From Methylotenera sp. (GTDB lineage Bacteria > Pseudomonadota > Gammaproteobacteria > Burkholderiales > Methylophilaceae): a stretch of DNA of 64,000 nt. The stretch lies in assembly GCA_020622105.1 (NCBI GenBank), contig JAHRYP010000001.1:125194-189193 (forward strand), given 5' to 3'. Shown one piece after another: positions 11,111-21,532 of this stretch. The notes beneath the pieces are model-generated. The model made no database searches and was not told the DNA's origin. It saw only the letters and a list, made by a program, of their open reading frames with translations. Made by a program: the position numbers and the translations under genes. The stretch's first letter is position 1. Each line of letters begins with the position of its first letter.

Positions 11111-12127
11111 TTAATTAGTCGAGAGTGCGTTTGAGAGCAGCTTGGCGGTGATATCAACAATCGGGATCACACGCTCGTATGCCATGCGAGTCGGCCCAAT
11201 GACGCCCAGTGTACCTACAATCTGGCCGTCTACTTCATAAGGGGAGGTGACCATGCTGCACTCATCCAGAGGCAGATAGTGACTTTCGCCACCGATGAAT
11301 ATCTGAATGCCGGTTGCCTTTTGGCTGCTGTCCAGCAGCTGCATCAGTTGTGTTCGACGCTCGAACAGCTCAAAAAGTTTGCGCAGGCTAGCGACGTTTG
11401 TGGACAAATCATCTGCTTGCAGCAGATTACGTTCACCTGCAATCACAACATTTTCTTTGCCGGCATGACTTGCTTTGTCGCTTACTTCAAGCGCTGCTGC
11501 CATCAGGCGGTTAATATCCGATTGCATTTTTCGCAGTTCTTCGTGTAGTTTCTGATGCACTTCATCGAAAGTGCATCCTGCAAAGTGATGATTAAAGTAG
11601 TTGGTGGCCTGTATGAGATCTGAAGCGTTGTATGGCTTATCAGCGAGGATGATGCGGTTTTGCACGTTACCGTCTGTGGTCACGATAATGACCAGAATAC
11701 GCTTTTCACTGAGAGGTAAAAATTCCAGATGCTTAAATGTAACGGTTTTGCGTTTCGGGATCATGACGACGCCGGCAAATTGAGAAAGCTGTGACAGCAT
11801 GTCGGCCGCGCTGTTGATCAGCTCCTGCGGGTCCGGAGAAGACAATTCATGTTTGATCAGCTGAATTTCTCTGGTTTGCAGTGGTTTAATTGTGAGTAGT
11901 GAATCTACAAAAAAACGGTAACCTTTTTGCGTTGGAATACGCCCGGCTGAGGTATGCGGGCTCGCAATGAAGCCGAGCCGCTCCAGATCGCTCATGACAT
12001 TGCGTATTGTCGCCGTGCTGACGTCAAGCCCGGAGTGCTGCAAGAGCGTGCGGGAGCCAATTGGCTGACCATCACTGATGTAATGTTCAACCAATGTTTT
12101 AAGTAAGATTTGCGCGCGTTTATCCAT
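11111..12127 (-). CDS. hrcA: Heat-inducible transcription repressor HrcA
   Basis: LVEHYISDGQPIGSRTLLQHSGLDVSTATIRNVMSDLERLGFIASPHTSAGRIPTQKGYRFFVDSLL. Confidence 0.95.
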   Translation of the reverse strand: MDKRAQILLKTLVEHYISDGQPIGSRTLLQHSGLDVSTATIRNVMSDLERLGFIASPHTSAGRIPTQKGYRFFVDSLLTIKPLQTREIQLIKHELSSPDPQELINSAADMLSQLSQFAGVVMIPKRKTVTFKHLEFLPLSEKRILVIIVTTDGNVQNRIILADKPYNASDLIQATNYFNHHFAGCTFDEVHQKLHEELRKMQSDINRLMAAALEVSDKASHAGKENVVIAGERNLLQADDLSTNVASLRKLFELFERRTQLMQLLDSSQKATGIQIFIGGESHYLPLDECSMVTSPYEVDGQIVGTLGVIGPTRMAYERVIPIVDITAKLLSNALSTN

Positions 12128-12177
12128 AGTTAGCCTTCACGCACAAATTATCGGTTAGTTACGAGGAATAGGCAATG

Positions 12178-14094
12178 CTATATAGGCTTCATTGAGGTTT
12201 TAGGTTTTGCCGGGGCTTCTGATTTTTTGAAAAACTTTCTTAAGTCCACTGCCAACTGAACGATTTCATTGGTTTTTCTACCTAGAAGTGATTCACGTTC
12301 AGTCTTTGATAACTTTCTATCATCTCCAGCTGTAGCCTTTGAAAAAGCAACGCTCAGGCCATTGAAAGGCTGTGTAATTTTAACTTCCCGGTCTACATAA
12401 GCCACCTTATTCCAGTCAGCAATGTAGGTATGTGTACGTTTTTCACCGGCTAATAAGTTGTACCCGATGGCATAGTCACTACTGGGGTTTCTAACACCTA
12501 ATAGTGGCATTACTGTTGGGATTACATCCATGTGGCTAGTCATTTGGTCTTCAATAAATGGTTTCATGCCCGGTTTGTAGATCACTAGAGGTGTGCGTAC
12601 CTGCGGATCGGCAAAAGTCGAATTGTGCCCCCAGTATCCGTTTTCCATGAACTCTTCACCATGGTCACCGATTAAAATCACAATCGTATTATCCAGTAAC
12701 TGGTTTTTCTTCATATATTCAAAGATGCGGCCATATTGCATATCCAAATGATGAACCGAATTGATGTAACGGTTTTTGATAAGCTTAATATCTTTCGCTA
12801 AAGCCTCTTTACTTAAGGTGGCGTAGTTCAGGTCATCACGATAAGGCTTGGCAATGACACTGTTAGTTGGAAAGTAATAGCGCGCATGCGGTGATTCAAA
12901 AAACATAAAAGTAAAAAATGGTTTATTCGGGTCGCGTTTATCAATAAATGATAGCAAATCGCTTACGTTATCACGGTCGTTTTCCCAGCCCGATTTAGGG
13001 ACTCTGGTTTCCTGTAGCTGTTCTTTTGGTACCTGTGAGAAAATGGTCTGGTTAAATTCAGGGTAAGTAAATCTGGCGCTGGTAAACAGGCGCATCTGAT
13101 AGTGCTGATTTTTTAGCAGATCAATTAAATAGGCGCCGCGACGTTCTGCGAGAAAAGGGAACCAGTAACTGCCGGGCAAGCCTGTAAACATTGAGAAAAC
13201 GCCCATACGGGTGCCATTGCCACCACTGTAATTTTTTGTGAAACGGGCGGCATTCTTGGCAAACTCCCAGCTGTTTGGCATGACTTTTTCGTTCAATGTG
13301 TCTGCGCGCCATGATTCTGATGTAAGCCAAATAATGTTATATGGCTTGACTGGCGTTTCCACTTGTATAGCAGCCAATGGGTAATTAAGCTTGCCCTTAA
13401 CTCTTAAGTTTGCTGCTTCCTTATTGTCGATGCCCAAAACCTTTAAGAAGCGACGGGCAGAAACTGTCTGGTAAAGCGGTATCGATTCTGATGCAATAAT
13501 TAATTGATTTTTTGTTTGATGGTCTACTGCAAACCACATATGCACAATGATGGTTGCCATGATTACCGTGACAGGTACAAATTTTAATGACAGCTTGAAA
13601 TTGCTGTTACTGACGTAAAATCGGTGGCACAGCCACAGAATGGCTGCTTGCAGCGTAAAAAATCCCAGGGCAATGAGTGCAAAGCCTATATCAGAAGCGC
13701 TACTGCCACCTAATGATTCTATGCCACCCGGTGTGACGATCAAGTTTAGTATGAATCCATTAAAGAACATACCATACAGTGAAAATATTTTTGCATTTGC
13801 ATAAAGCAGCAGGGTCGTAAGGCCGCCCGTGGCAACGGCAGTAGCGTATATAGTCTTTGTGCCGATGTTTTTGAAACGCTCTGCGATCAGACTTGTCATT
13901 TTTGTAATTACAAGCGCTGGCAGAATGTAGTACACCCCGTAAAGTAAGAATGTGATAATCGTATAGCCAAAACTGATTTGGTTTTCTTCATAGATGCTTG
14001 TAAACGGAATGGAATCCGACGCTAACCAGAGTGCAACAAAATAAGTGATTAAAAAGTAGAGTCTTAAAATATTTTTCTGTAAGTGAGATGTCAT
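12178..14094 (-). CDS. Inner-membrane sulfatase-fold protein, DUF3413/YejM(PbgA)-like
   Basis: N-terminal TM bundle then sulfatase domain: NIIWLTSESWRADTLNEKVMPN, GGNGTRMGVFSMFTGLPGSYW, VILIGDHGEEFMENGYWGHNSTF. Confidence 0.8.
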   Translation of the reverse strand: MTSHLQKNILRLYFLITYFVALWLASDSIPFTSIYEENQISFGYTIITFLLYGVYYILPALVITKMTSLIAERFKNIGTKTIYATAVATGGLTTLLLYANAKIFSLYGMFFNGFILNLIVTPGGIESLGGSSASDIGFALIALGFFTLQAAILWLCHRFYVSNSNFKLSLKFVPVTVIMATIIVHMWFAVDHQTKNQLIIASESIPLYQTVSARRFLKVLGIDNKEAANLRVKGKLNYPLAAIQVETPVKPYNIIWLTSESWRADTLNEKVMPNSWEFAKNAARFTKNYSGGNGTRMGVFSMFTGLPGSYWFPFLAERRGAYLIDLLKNQHYQMRLFTSARFTYPEFNQTIFSQVPKEQLQETRVPKSGWENDRDNVSDLLSFIDKRDPNKPFFTFMFFESPHARYYFPTNSVIAKPYRDDLNYATLSKEALAKDIKLIKNRYINSVHHLDMQYGRIFEYMKKNQLLDNTIVILIGDHGEEFMENGYWGHNSTFADPQVRTPLVIYKPGMKPFIEDQMTSHMDVIPTVMPLLGVRNPSSDYAIGYNLLAGEKRTHTYIADWNKVAYVDREVKITQPFNGLSVAFSKATAGDDRKLSKTERESLLGRKTNEIVQLAVDLRKFFKKSEAPAKPKTSMKPI

Positions 14095-14284
14095 GTGCTG
14101 CTTTAGATTATTTAATTATCAATCGTCAATACATCGCAATTAAAGTGCCAGAAATTTAATTAGCCGTTAATTTTTATAGGTAATTGATTTATTTAATATT
14201 AATTATTTTTATTCGCTAGACATATTTGATGGCATTCCCAACTTCGCGCAGAATATGTAGGATTCATACAATTTTTGCAGTAAG

Positions 14285-15205
14285 TTGCCGACAACTCGCT
14301 TTGCCAAGATTTACGGACTATGCTTTAATTCAGCCGTGCATACTAAATTCAAAAAAATAGCGCTTATTGGCAAATACATGAATAAGTCGGCTTTGCAGTT
14401 AATGCAAAATGACTTGTCGGATTTGGCGCAATATCTGACCGCTAAAAATATAGAAGTGTGGGTTGAGGAAAATACCGCTCAGCACACACAGCTTTCTCAA
14501 TACAAAACACTCTCGATACAAGAAATTGGCAAGACTGCTGATCTGGCGATTGTTATGGGCGGTGACGGTACCATGCTGACAGTTGCGCGCAGTCTGATTG
14601 AAGCTGATGTTCCATTGGTAGGTGTCAACCGCGGCCGCTTTGGTTTTTTAACGGATTTACGTGCTGAAGATATGCTGGCTGAAATTGATCGTATTATCGC
14701 CGGTAACTATATCAGAGAGCCGCGTATGCTGCTCTCCACGCAGGTGATACGCAACAATCAGGTTATACACAGCAGCTATGCATTGAACGATGTAGTTATT
14801 AAAAGCGGCTTGCGTCTGATCGAGCTGGAGGTCGAGATTGATGGCAAGTTTGTTTACAAACAACGCAGTGATGGATTGATACTCAGTACCCCGACAGGCA
14901 CTACGGCGTATGCATTATCAGCCGGCGGCCCGATTCTGCATCCTAATCTTGAGGCAATCTCTTTAGTACCGATTTGTCCGCATACGCTGAGTAATCGGCC
15001 AATCGCCGTGAATAGCAGCAGCAAGATTGAGGTGACGCTGGTGCAGTTTAACGAAGCTCAGCTGAGTATGGATGGACAGTCTCAGGAAACCCTGGAGATT
15101 GGTGATAAGCTTATCGTACAGCGCTCTGAGCGAAACATCTATTTGCTTCATCCCAGTGATTATTGTTATTTTGAAATGCTGCGTAACAAGTTGAATTGGG
15201 GTTAG
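14285..15205 (+). CDS. nadK: NAD kinase (real start may be GTG at 14336)
   Basis: VMGGDGTMLTVARSLIEADVPLVGVNRGRFGFLTDL; SDGLILSTPTGTTAYALSAGGPILHP. Confidence 0.93.
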   Translation: MPTTRFAKIYGLCFNSAVHTKFKKIALIGKYMNKSALQLMQNDLSDLAQYLTAKNIEVWVEENTAQHTQLSQYKTLSIQEIGKTADLAIVMGGDGTMLTVARSLIEADVPLVGVNRGRFGFLTDLRAEDMLAEIDRIIAGNYIREPRMLLSTQVIRNNQVIHSSYALNDVVIKSGLRLIELEVEIDGKFVYKQRSDGLILSTPTGTTAYALSAGGPILHPNLEAISLVPICPHTLSNRPIAVNSSSKIEVTLVQFNEAQLSMDGQSQETLEIGDKLIVQRSERNIYLLHPSDYCYFEMLRNKLNWG

Positions 15206-15209
15206 ATTC

Positions 15210-16868
15210 ATGCTGCAAAGTCTGTCTATTCGTGATTTTGTGATTGTCAGCAAACTCGATCTGGAGTTTCAGCCCGGATTTACTGTGCTTACGGGTGAGA
15301 CTGGAGCCGGTAAGTCTATTCTGATAGATGCCTTGTCACTTGCCTTGGGTGCTCGTGGCGAAGGCGGCGTTACGCGGGTGGGTTGCGATAAAGCTGAAAT
15401 CAGCGTGATGTTTGATATCGGTAGCAATTACGAAGCGCAGGCGTGGCTACGTCAGTCTGAGCTGGGCGGCGAAGATGGCGAGTTGATGCTGCGTCGTGTC
15501 ATGTATGCAGATGGCCGATCACGCGGCTTTATTAATGGCACCCCGGTTACTGTTCAGCAACTCAAGGATATTGGCGAGCTGCTGGTCGATATCTATAGCC
15601 AGAATGCACACCACTCTTTGCTTAAATTGGCAACGCAGCGCCAGATTCTGGATGAGTTCGGCGGCTTGAGTTCGACGGCAAATGAAGTTGCTATTAAATA
15701 CAAGCATTGGCACCACCTGCATGAATTGCGTTTATCTCTTGAAAAAAACGCAGCTGCCTATGCAGATGAGTTGGCGGAGTTGCGCGATAGTACGCGTGAG
15801 TTGACGCAGCTTGCCTTTGTTACGGCTGAATGGGATGAATTGCAGCAAGAGCATACTCGGTTATCTAATGGCGCAGAGTTAATCAAGAGCGGAGAAGCCT
15901 GCCTTGAGTTGCTGAGCGAAGGCGAGTTATCTGCTTTGAATTTATTGGCTCAAATACAGCATAAATTACAAGCCATGCATGAGTTCGATGCAAGCCTGAC
16001 GGAGGCATTGGAAACACTGGATTCCGGCATTATTCAATTCCAGGAAGCCAGTCGCTCTATCAGTCGTTATGTTCAACATGTAGATCTGGATCCGTCGCGT
16101 TTAGGTGAGGTCGAGGCGCGTATGCAGGCGATACATGCGGCGGGGCGCAAGTACAGAGTTCCGGTGGAAGATTTGCCTGATTTGCTGGTAACTTTCCAGA
16201 CACGTATGGCTGAATTGGCTGAAATTGAGGATAGCAAAGCTCTGGTAGAGCAGGAAGCGCAGGCGCTAAGTGAATATAGGCAACTTGCTGAAAAATTAAG
16301 CGCAGGAAGAAAGACTGCTGCCGCAACGCTGCATGAAAAGATCACGGCTGAAATGCAGCGTCTTTCATTAAGTGGCGGTAAATTTGTGGTGGAGTTAACT
16401 CCGCAGCAGCCCAGCGGCAATGGTCTTGAACAGGTTGAGTTTATGGTGGCAGGTCATGCCGGCGTCGTGCCGCGCCCGCTCAGTAAAGTAGCATCAGGCG
16501 GTGAACTGTCGCGTATCAGTCTCGCAATCCGCGTGGTGACTGCGCAGCAGGGCGGTGTACCTACCATGATTTTTGATGAGGTTGATGTGGGCATCGGTGG
16601 CGGCGTAGCCGAGGTTGTCGGTAACCTGCTTAAGCAGTTGGGTGTCGAACGTCAGGTGCTGGTGATTACCCATTTGCCGCAAGTTGCCGCGCTTGGTCAG
16701 CATCATTTGCGTGTAAGTAAATCTCTGGTCAATGCACAAACGCTGAGTAATATAGAGCAGCTGGATGATAGACAGCGTATCGAAGAAATTGCGCGCATGC
16801 TTGGCGGTCTGGAAATTACGGATACTACACGCAAGCATGCTACAGAAATGCTTGGATTTCACTCATAG
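15210..16868 (+). CDS. recN: DNA repair protein RecN
   Basis: MLQSLSIRDFVIVSKLDLEFQPGFTVLTGETGAGKSILIDALSLALG; VASGGELSRISLAIRVV; MIFDEVDVGIGGGVAEVVG. Confidence 0.96.
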   Translation: MLQSLSIRDFVIVSKLDLEFQPGFTVLTGETGAGKSILIDALSLALGARGEGGVTRVGCDKAEISVMFDIGSNYEAQAWLRQSELGGEDGELMLRRVMYADGRSRGFINGTPVTVQQLKDIGELLVDIYSQNAHHSLLKLATQRQILDEFGGLSSTANEVAIKYKHWHHLHELRLSLEKNAAAYADELAELRDSTRELTQLAFVTAEWDELQQEHTRLSNGAELIKSGEACLELLSEGELSALNLLAQIQHKLQAMHEFDASLTEALETLDSGIIQFQEASRSISRYVQHVDLDPSRLGEVEARMQAIHAAGRKYRVPVEDLPDLLVTFQTRMAELAEIEDSKALVEQEAQALSEYRQLAEKLSAGRKTAAATLHEKITAEMQRLSLSGGKFVVELTPQQPSGNGLEQVEFMVAGHAGVVPRPLSKVASGGELSRISLAIRVVTAQQGGVPTMIFDEVDVGIGGGVAEVVGNLLKQLGVERQVLVITHLPQVAALGQHHLRVSKSLVNAQTLSNIEQLDDRQRIEEIARMLGGLEITDTTRKHATEMLGFHS

Positions 16869-16933
16869 TGCTGTTGTAGCCAGACTTTATGCCCGTCCTC
16901 AAGTGGTCAGTATCCGGTAATATTTTGCTTTAA

Positions 16934-17359
16934 TTAGCTTTTTCTGTCGCAAGGGCTTTTTGTGCAGTCTGCGTAAATATACAGCGAGTGTTCGCGGATA
17001 TTGAAGCCCCGGTCTTTAGCAATTGCTTGCTGGCGCTTCTCGATCTCATCGTCACAGAACTCTTCCACATGGCCGCATTGCAGGCAGACAATATGATCGT
17101 GGTGACCGCTTTCATTCAATTCAAACACTGCCTTGCCACTCTCGAAGTGATGGCGCACCAGCAAGCCAGCCTGCTCAAATTGCGTAAGTACGCGGTAAAC
17201 AGTTGCCAACCCTACATCTTCATCTGAGGTAATCAGTATTTTATAAACATCTTCCGCAGATAAGTGTCGTTCTTTGCTGTTTTCAAACAGTTCTAAAATT
17301 TTGAGCCTGGGTAGAGTGGCTTTCAGTCCTGCGTTTTTTAAGTCTTTTTGATCATGCAT
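16934..17359 (-). CDS. fur: Ferric uptake regulator
   Basis: [61 protein letters not shown]; divergent from bamE. Confidence 0.95.
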   Translation of the reverse strand: MHDQKDLKNAGLKATLPRLKILELFENSKERHLSAEDVYKILITSDEDVGLATVYRVLTQFEQAGLLVRHHFESGKAVFELNESGHHDHIVCLQCGHVEEFCDDEIEKRQQAIAKDRGFNIREHSLYIYADCTKSPCDRKS

Positions 17360-17464
17360 GCTTTAGGTACTCACAGATTAACAAACTTATTCATTTGTAA
17401 TCTCATTGTTTTGGGTTGACGGTCTACGTGTTATATTAACGCTAATTCAAATTAAAGTCATAAT

Positions 17465-18469
17465 ATGCGTTATTTATTCCTCTTGCTGGTATTGTTGAGC
17501 GTGTCATGTGGCACAGCATTGCCTACCATAAAACCATACAAACTTGATGTACAGCAGGGTAATGTGGTGACCTCTAAAATGCTGCTGCAACTACGCCCCG
17601 GTATGACCAAATCTCAGGTGCGGTTCATTATGGGCACACCGCTGATTCAAGATAGTTTCCATGGCAATCGCTGGGATTACGTTTATCAGATGCGTGAAGG
17701 CGGTAAGCTTAAAGAGCAGCGTCGCGTTATTCTGGATTTTGAAAATGAGTTATTAAAATCAGTGCGTGGTGATGTCGTGCCATCTGGTACTGATCAGTCA
17801 AAAGCGGATGAGCCGGAAGCACCAACAGGTACACGCGTAGTGACGCCGATTAAAAAGCCTGAAAATAAGGGGTTTTTAAACAAACTTAAATTCTGGGAAA
17901 AAGATGAGGCTGCGCTGGCAAAAGAGGCTGCAGAAAGAGAAGCTGCTGAAAAGTTAGCCGCGGCTAAAGCGAAGAGAGAAGAGACAAAAGCTATTGCAAA
18001 AGCTTCTGCTGCAAAAGAGGCAGCAGAAAAAGAAGCTGCTGAAAAAGCCAGGAGGGAAGAGGCTAAAGCTATTGCAAAAGCTTCTGCTGCAAAGCAAGCG
18101 GAAGACATTTCTGCACAAGAAGAACCAAAGTCTATACTTTCTGTGCCGATTGAGGCGGTTGCACCTGTCGTTGAGCCAGCTGAAGTTGCAGTAGAAGCTC
18201 AGCCAGTTGAAGCAAAACCTGGTGAAGTGGCTGCTCCAGTCGAGCAGCCAGCTAACGGTGAGTCTTATGATTCGTCGTCAGGCATGCAGTTTGATAAAAA
18301 AATGCAGTTAGAAACTGATGAGGCTAAATCTACAGCGAAGCCAGCTACTACACAGCCACCTGCAGAAAATCAGCGCTCAGGAAGTAATGAGTCACCAACA
18401 CCTAAGGATCTGCCGGATGAAGGTGATATTACTTACTTCGACCGTTTGCTTGAGAAAATAGGTTTTTAG
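17465..18469 (+). CDS. bamE: BamE (SmpA/OmlA) outer-membrane assembly lipoprotein with a long Ala/Lys/Glu-rich C-terminal extension
   Basis: Lipobox LSVSCG; VTSKMLLQLRPGMTKSQVRFIMGTPLIQDSFHGNRWDYVYQ; about 228 further residues of low-complexity, coiled-coil-like sequence. Confidence 0.88.
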   Translation: MRYLFLLLVLLSVSCGTALPTIKPYKLDVQQGNVVTSKMLLQLRPGMTKSQVRFIMGTPLIQDSFHGNRWDYVYQMREGGKLKEQRRVILDFENELLKSVRGDVVPSGTDQSKADEPEAPTGTRVVTPIKKPENKGFLNKLKFWEKDEAALAKEAAEREAAEKLAAAKAKREETKAIAKASAAKEAAEKEAAEKARREEAKAIAKASAAKQAEDISAQEEPKSILSVPIEAVAPVVEPAEVAVEAQPVEAKPGEVAAPVEQPANGESYDSSSGMQFDKKMQLETDEAKSTAKPATTQPPAENQRSGSNESPTPKDLPDEGDITYFDRLLEKIGF

Positions 18470-18588
18470 TCATAATTTTTTTGTAGATTTTGTATCACAT
18501 ACCACTGATCAAATGCTCGTTCAGGTTAAGCAGGTATGGATGAATTGGTTTAATTGCGTAAGCACAGAAAGTTACGGGTTTTAGAAAT

Positions 18589-19398
18589 ATGGTAAGTCCA
18601 TTAAAAGTTGTTATTGCTGGTTGTTCAGGCCGTATGGGCCATGCCTTATTGGAGTCAGTGTTTGCTGATGCCGAGTTGGTATTGCATGGCGCACTTGATC
18701 GAGCTGACAATCCTCATCTAGGCCGCGATGCAGGCGAGCAGTTTGGTAAGTCATCAGGCGTTAAGGTAACTGCTGATGTTGGTGCAGCTTTAAAAGGTGC
18801 TGATGTGTTGGTTGATTTCACGCGCCCGGAAGCCAGTATGCACTATCTGGATGCATGTCAAAAAGCAAATGTCAGCATGGTAATCGGTACTACAGGCTTT
18901 TCTGTGGAGCAGAAATCAGCAATCGAAGCTGCTTCTAAAAACATCCCTATCGTTTTTGCACCTAACATGAGTGTCGGTGTAACTTTGCTCATTAACTTGG
19001 TTGAGCAGGCAGCCAGGGTGCTGAAAGATGGATACGATATAGAAGTTGTTGAGATGCATCATCGTCACAAAGTGGATGCGCCTTCGGGAACTGCGTTGCG
19101 TTTGGGTGAGGCTGCGGCACATGGTATCGGTCAGGACTTGAAGGATTGCGCAATTTACACCCGTGAAGGCGTAACCGGCGAGCGCGAGGCAGGAAAAATC
19201 GGCTTTGCTACATTGCGCGGCGGTGATGTTGTCGGTGATCATACCGTGATGTTCGCAGGTATAGGCGAGCGTGTAGAAATTACACATAAAGCCAGCAGCC
19301 GTGCAACATTTGCAATTGGTGCGCTGCGTGCTGCCAAGTTTTTGGCGCAAAAACAATCAGGTCAGTTTGATATGCAGGATGTGTTAGGTTTAAGGTAG
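18589..19398 (+). CDS. dapB: 4-hydroxy-tetrahydrodipicolinate reductase
   Basis: VVIAGCSGRMGHALLESV; VEMHHRHKVDAPSGTALRLGE. Confidence 0.95.
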   Translation: MVSPLKVVIAGCSGRMGHALLESVFADAELVLHGALDRADNPHLGRDAGEQFGKSSGVKVTADVGAALKGADVLVDFTRPEASMHYLDACQKANVSMVIGTTGFSVEQKSAIEAASKNIPIVFAPNMSVGVTLLINLVEQAARVLKDGYDIEVVEMHHRHKVDAPSGTALRLGEAAAHGIGQDLKDCAIYTREGVTGEREAGKIGFATLRGGDVVGDHTVMFAGIGERVEITHKASSRATFAIGALRAAKFLAQKQSGQFDMQDVLGLR

Positions 19399-19463
19399 TG
19401 CGCTTAAAGTAATTATGTAGTTCTGATGCAACATTTCGGGTTTGATGCGGTTAGGGTTAACTA

Positions 19464-20084
19464 ATGAATCGCCAGCAATATTTAAGCTCACTATTTGTTC
19501 TCGTAACCATATTTTTTATATGGTCTGCTATACATCCACATGATTACTTCACGTGGTTTCTTGAAGTTTTTCCAGTGTTGATTGCTATACCTTTGTTAGT
19601 AATGACCTACAGTAAATTTCCGCTGACAAATCTGGTGTATGGCTTGATTGCTGCACATATGCTGATTTTGCTGGTGGGTGGTCATTACACTTACGCCGAA
19701 ATGCCGTTGTTCAGCTGGCTACGCGATTATTACAGTTGGGATAGAAATTATTACGACCGCCTCGGCCATGTGGCGCAAGGGTTTGTTCCGGCGATGATTG
19801 CCCGTGAAATTCTATTGCGCACTTCGCCGCTAAGGTCTGGTAAGTGGCTGTTTTTTATTGTTGTGTGCATATGTCTGGCCATAAGTGCGTTTTACGAGTT
19901 TATAGAATGGTGGGTAGCGCTAGCTTCCGGTAGCGATGCGGTTGCCTTTCTTGCAACTCAGGGCGATGTCTGGGATACCCAATGGGATATGTTTCTGGCA
20001 TTTTTGGGCGCCGTTTCCTCACAGCTATTATTAACTAAAATGCATATGCGTCAGATGAGACAAATGCATGTTTACATTGATTAG
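19464..20084 (+). CDS. DUF2238 / YjdF-type integral membrane protein
   Basis: SWDRNYYDRLGHVAQGFVPAMIAREILLR...FYEFIEWWVALASG...QGDVWDTQWDMFLAFLGA. Confidence 0.8.
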   Translation: MNRQQYLSSLFVLVTIFFIWSAIHPHDYFTWFLEVFPVLIAIPLLVMTYSKFPLTNLVYGLIAAHMLILLVGGHYTYAEMPLFSWLRDYYSWDRNYYDRLGHVAQGFVPAMIAREILLRTSPLRSGKWLFFIVVCICLAISAFYEFIEWWVALASGSDAVAFLATQGDVWDTQWDMFLAFLGAVSSQLLLTKMHMRQMRQMHVYID

Positions 20085-20221
20085 TCGGTTTTTTTTCGCT
20101 ATAATTCGTTAATTCTGAAACGGGAAGAGTAAACCTACTCCTCCCGTTTTGCATATCTGCCATCTGTTCATGATGGACAAAGACTATACAATTTTTAATG
20201 CTGTAAAAACAAGGAGTTACT

Positions 20222-21367
20222 GTGTCACAAAACCTGCCCGCCATACTAGTACTTGCAGATGGAACCGTGTTTCGTGGCATGTCAATTGGAGCGTCAGGCC
20301 ACGCAGTGGCCGAGGTTGTATTCAACACTTCGATGACTGGCTACCAAGAGATCCTCACCGATCCGTCATACACCAAACAAATCGTTACCTTAACTTATCC
20401 GCACATCGGCAATTACGGTGTCAATGCTGAAGACGTAGAGTCTGGCAAGGTTTATGCAAGCGGTTTGATCATTCGCGATTTACCGCTTATCCACAGTAAT
20501 TTCAGAAGCACGCAATCTTTATCTGAGTATCTGGTTGCCAATAATGTAGTGGCTATTTCTGATATCGATACGCGTAAGCTGACACGTATCTTGCGTGAAA
20601 AAGGCGCTCAAGCCGGTGCGATCATTGCGGGTGAGACTGATGACGCCAAAGCGATCACTCTGGCTAACAGCCTGATTGCCGATTTCCCGGGAATGGCAGG
20701 TTTGGACTTGGCTAAGGTAGTGAGTTGCGAAAAATCATATCAGTTCACTGAAGGTGAGTGGGTGCTGGGTAAAGGCTACACCAAGGCTCCGGAACAAAAA
20801 TTCCATGTGGTGGCTTTTGACTACGGCGTTAAGCGCAATATCTTGCGTATGCTGGTTTCACGCGGCTGCAAAGTGACGGTGCTGCCAGCGCAAGCGACAG
20901 CTGAAGAAGCGCTCGCGCTGAATCCTGATGGCGTATTCCTGTCAAATGGCCCAGGCGACCCTGAGCCATGTGATTATGCAATTAAAGCGATTAAAACCAT
21001 TGTAGATAAAGGTGTACCTACTTTTGGTATCTGCCTGGGTCACCAGTTGCTGGCTTTGGCCAGTGGCGCAAAAACCGTAAAAATGAAATTTGGTCACCAC
21101 GGTGCAAATCACCCGGTGCAGGATGTTGAAACCAAGCGCGTCTATATTACGAGCCAGAACCATGGTTTTGCTGCCGATGCGGCAAGCTTGCCTGCCAATA
21201 TCAAGATCACGCATGTTTCATTATTTGATGGCAGCCTGCAAGGCATTGCGCGTACTGACAAACCTGCGTTCAGTTTTCAGGGGCATCCGGAGGCAAGTCC
21301 AGGCCCAACCGAAATGAGTTATTTGTTTGATCGCTTCATTAGCATGATGCAGGCCAAACAACATTAG
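20222..21367 (+). CDS. carA: Carbamoyl-phosphate synthase small subunit
   Basis: [53 protein letters not shown] start. Confidence 0.96.
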   Translation: MSQNLPAILVLADGTVFRGMSIGASGHAVAEVVFNTSMTGYQEILTDPSYTKQIVTLTYPHIGNYGVNAEDVESGKVYASGLIIRDLPLIHSNFRSTQSLSEYLVANNVVAISDIDTRKLTRILREKGAQAGAIIAGETDDAKAITLANSLIADFPGMAGLDLAKVVSCEKSYQFTEGEWVLGKGYTKAPEQKFHVVAFDYGVKRNILRMLVSRGCKVTVLPAQATAEEALALNPDGVFLSNGPGDPEPCDYAIKAIKTIVDKGVPTFGICLGHQLLALASGAKTVKMKFGHHGANHPVQDVETKRVYITSQNHGFAADAASLPANIKITHVSLFDGSLQGIARTDKPAFSFQGHPEASPGPTEMSYLFDRFISMMQAKQH

Positions 21368-21532
21368 CCGCGGATGTACGCGGATAAGCGCAGATGGTTA
21401 TTCGTGTAAAAGTGGTGGTATTTTTGGTTTTAAGGTAATTAGGCAAATAAATTAAGGAAATTAAGCAAATAAATGATACAAAGTTGAACGAATTATCTGT
21501 GTTCATCTGTGTTTATCTGCGGCTAAATAACT

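Noticed and set aside
16060-16420. Antisense ORFs within recN
   Set aside because: Opposite a well-supported recN CDS; no RBS or domain evidence.
17794-18108. Ala/Ser-rich 104-aa ORF antisense to bamE
   Set aside because: Mirror of the low-complexity bamE extension; no independent evidence of coding.
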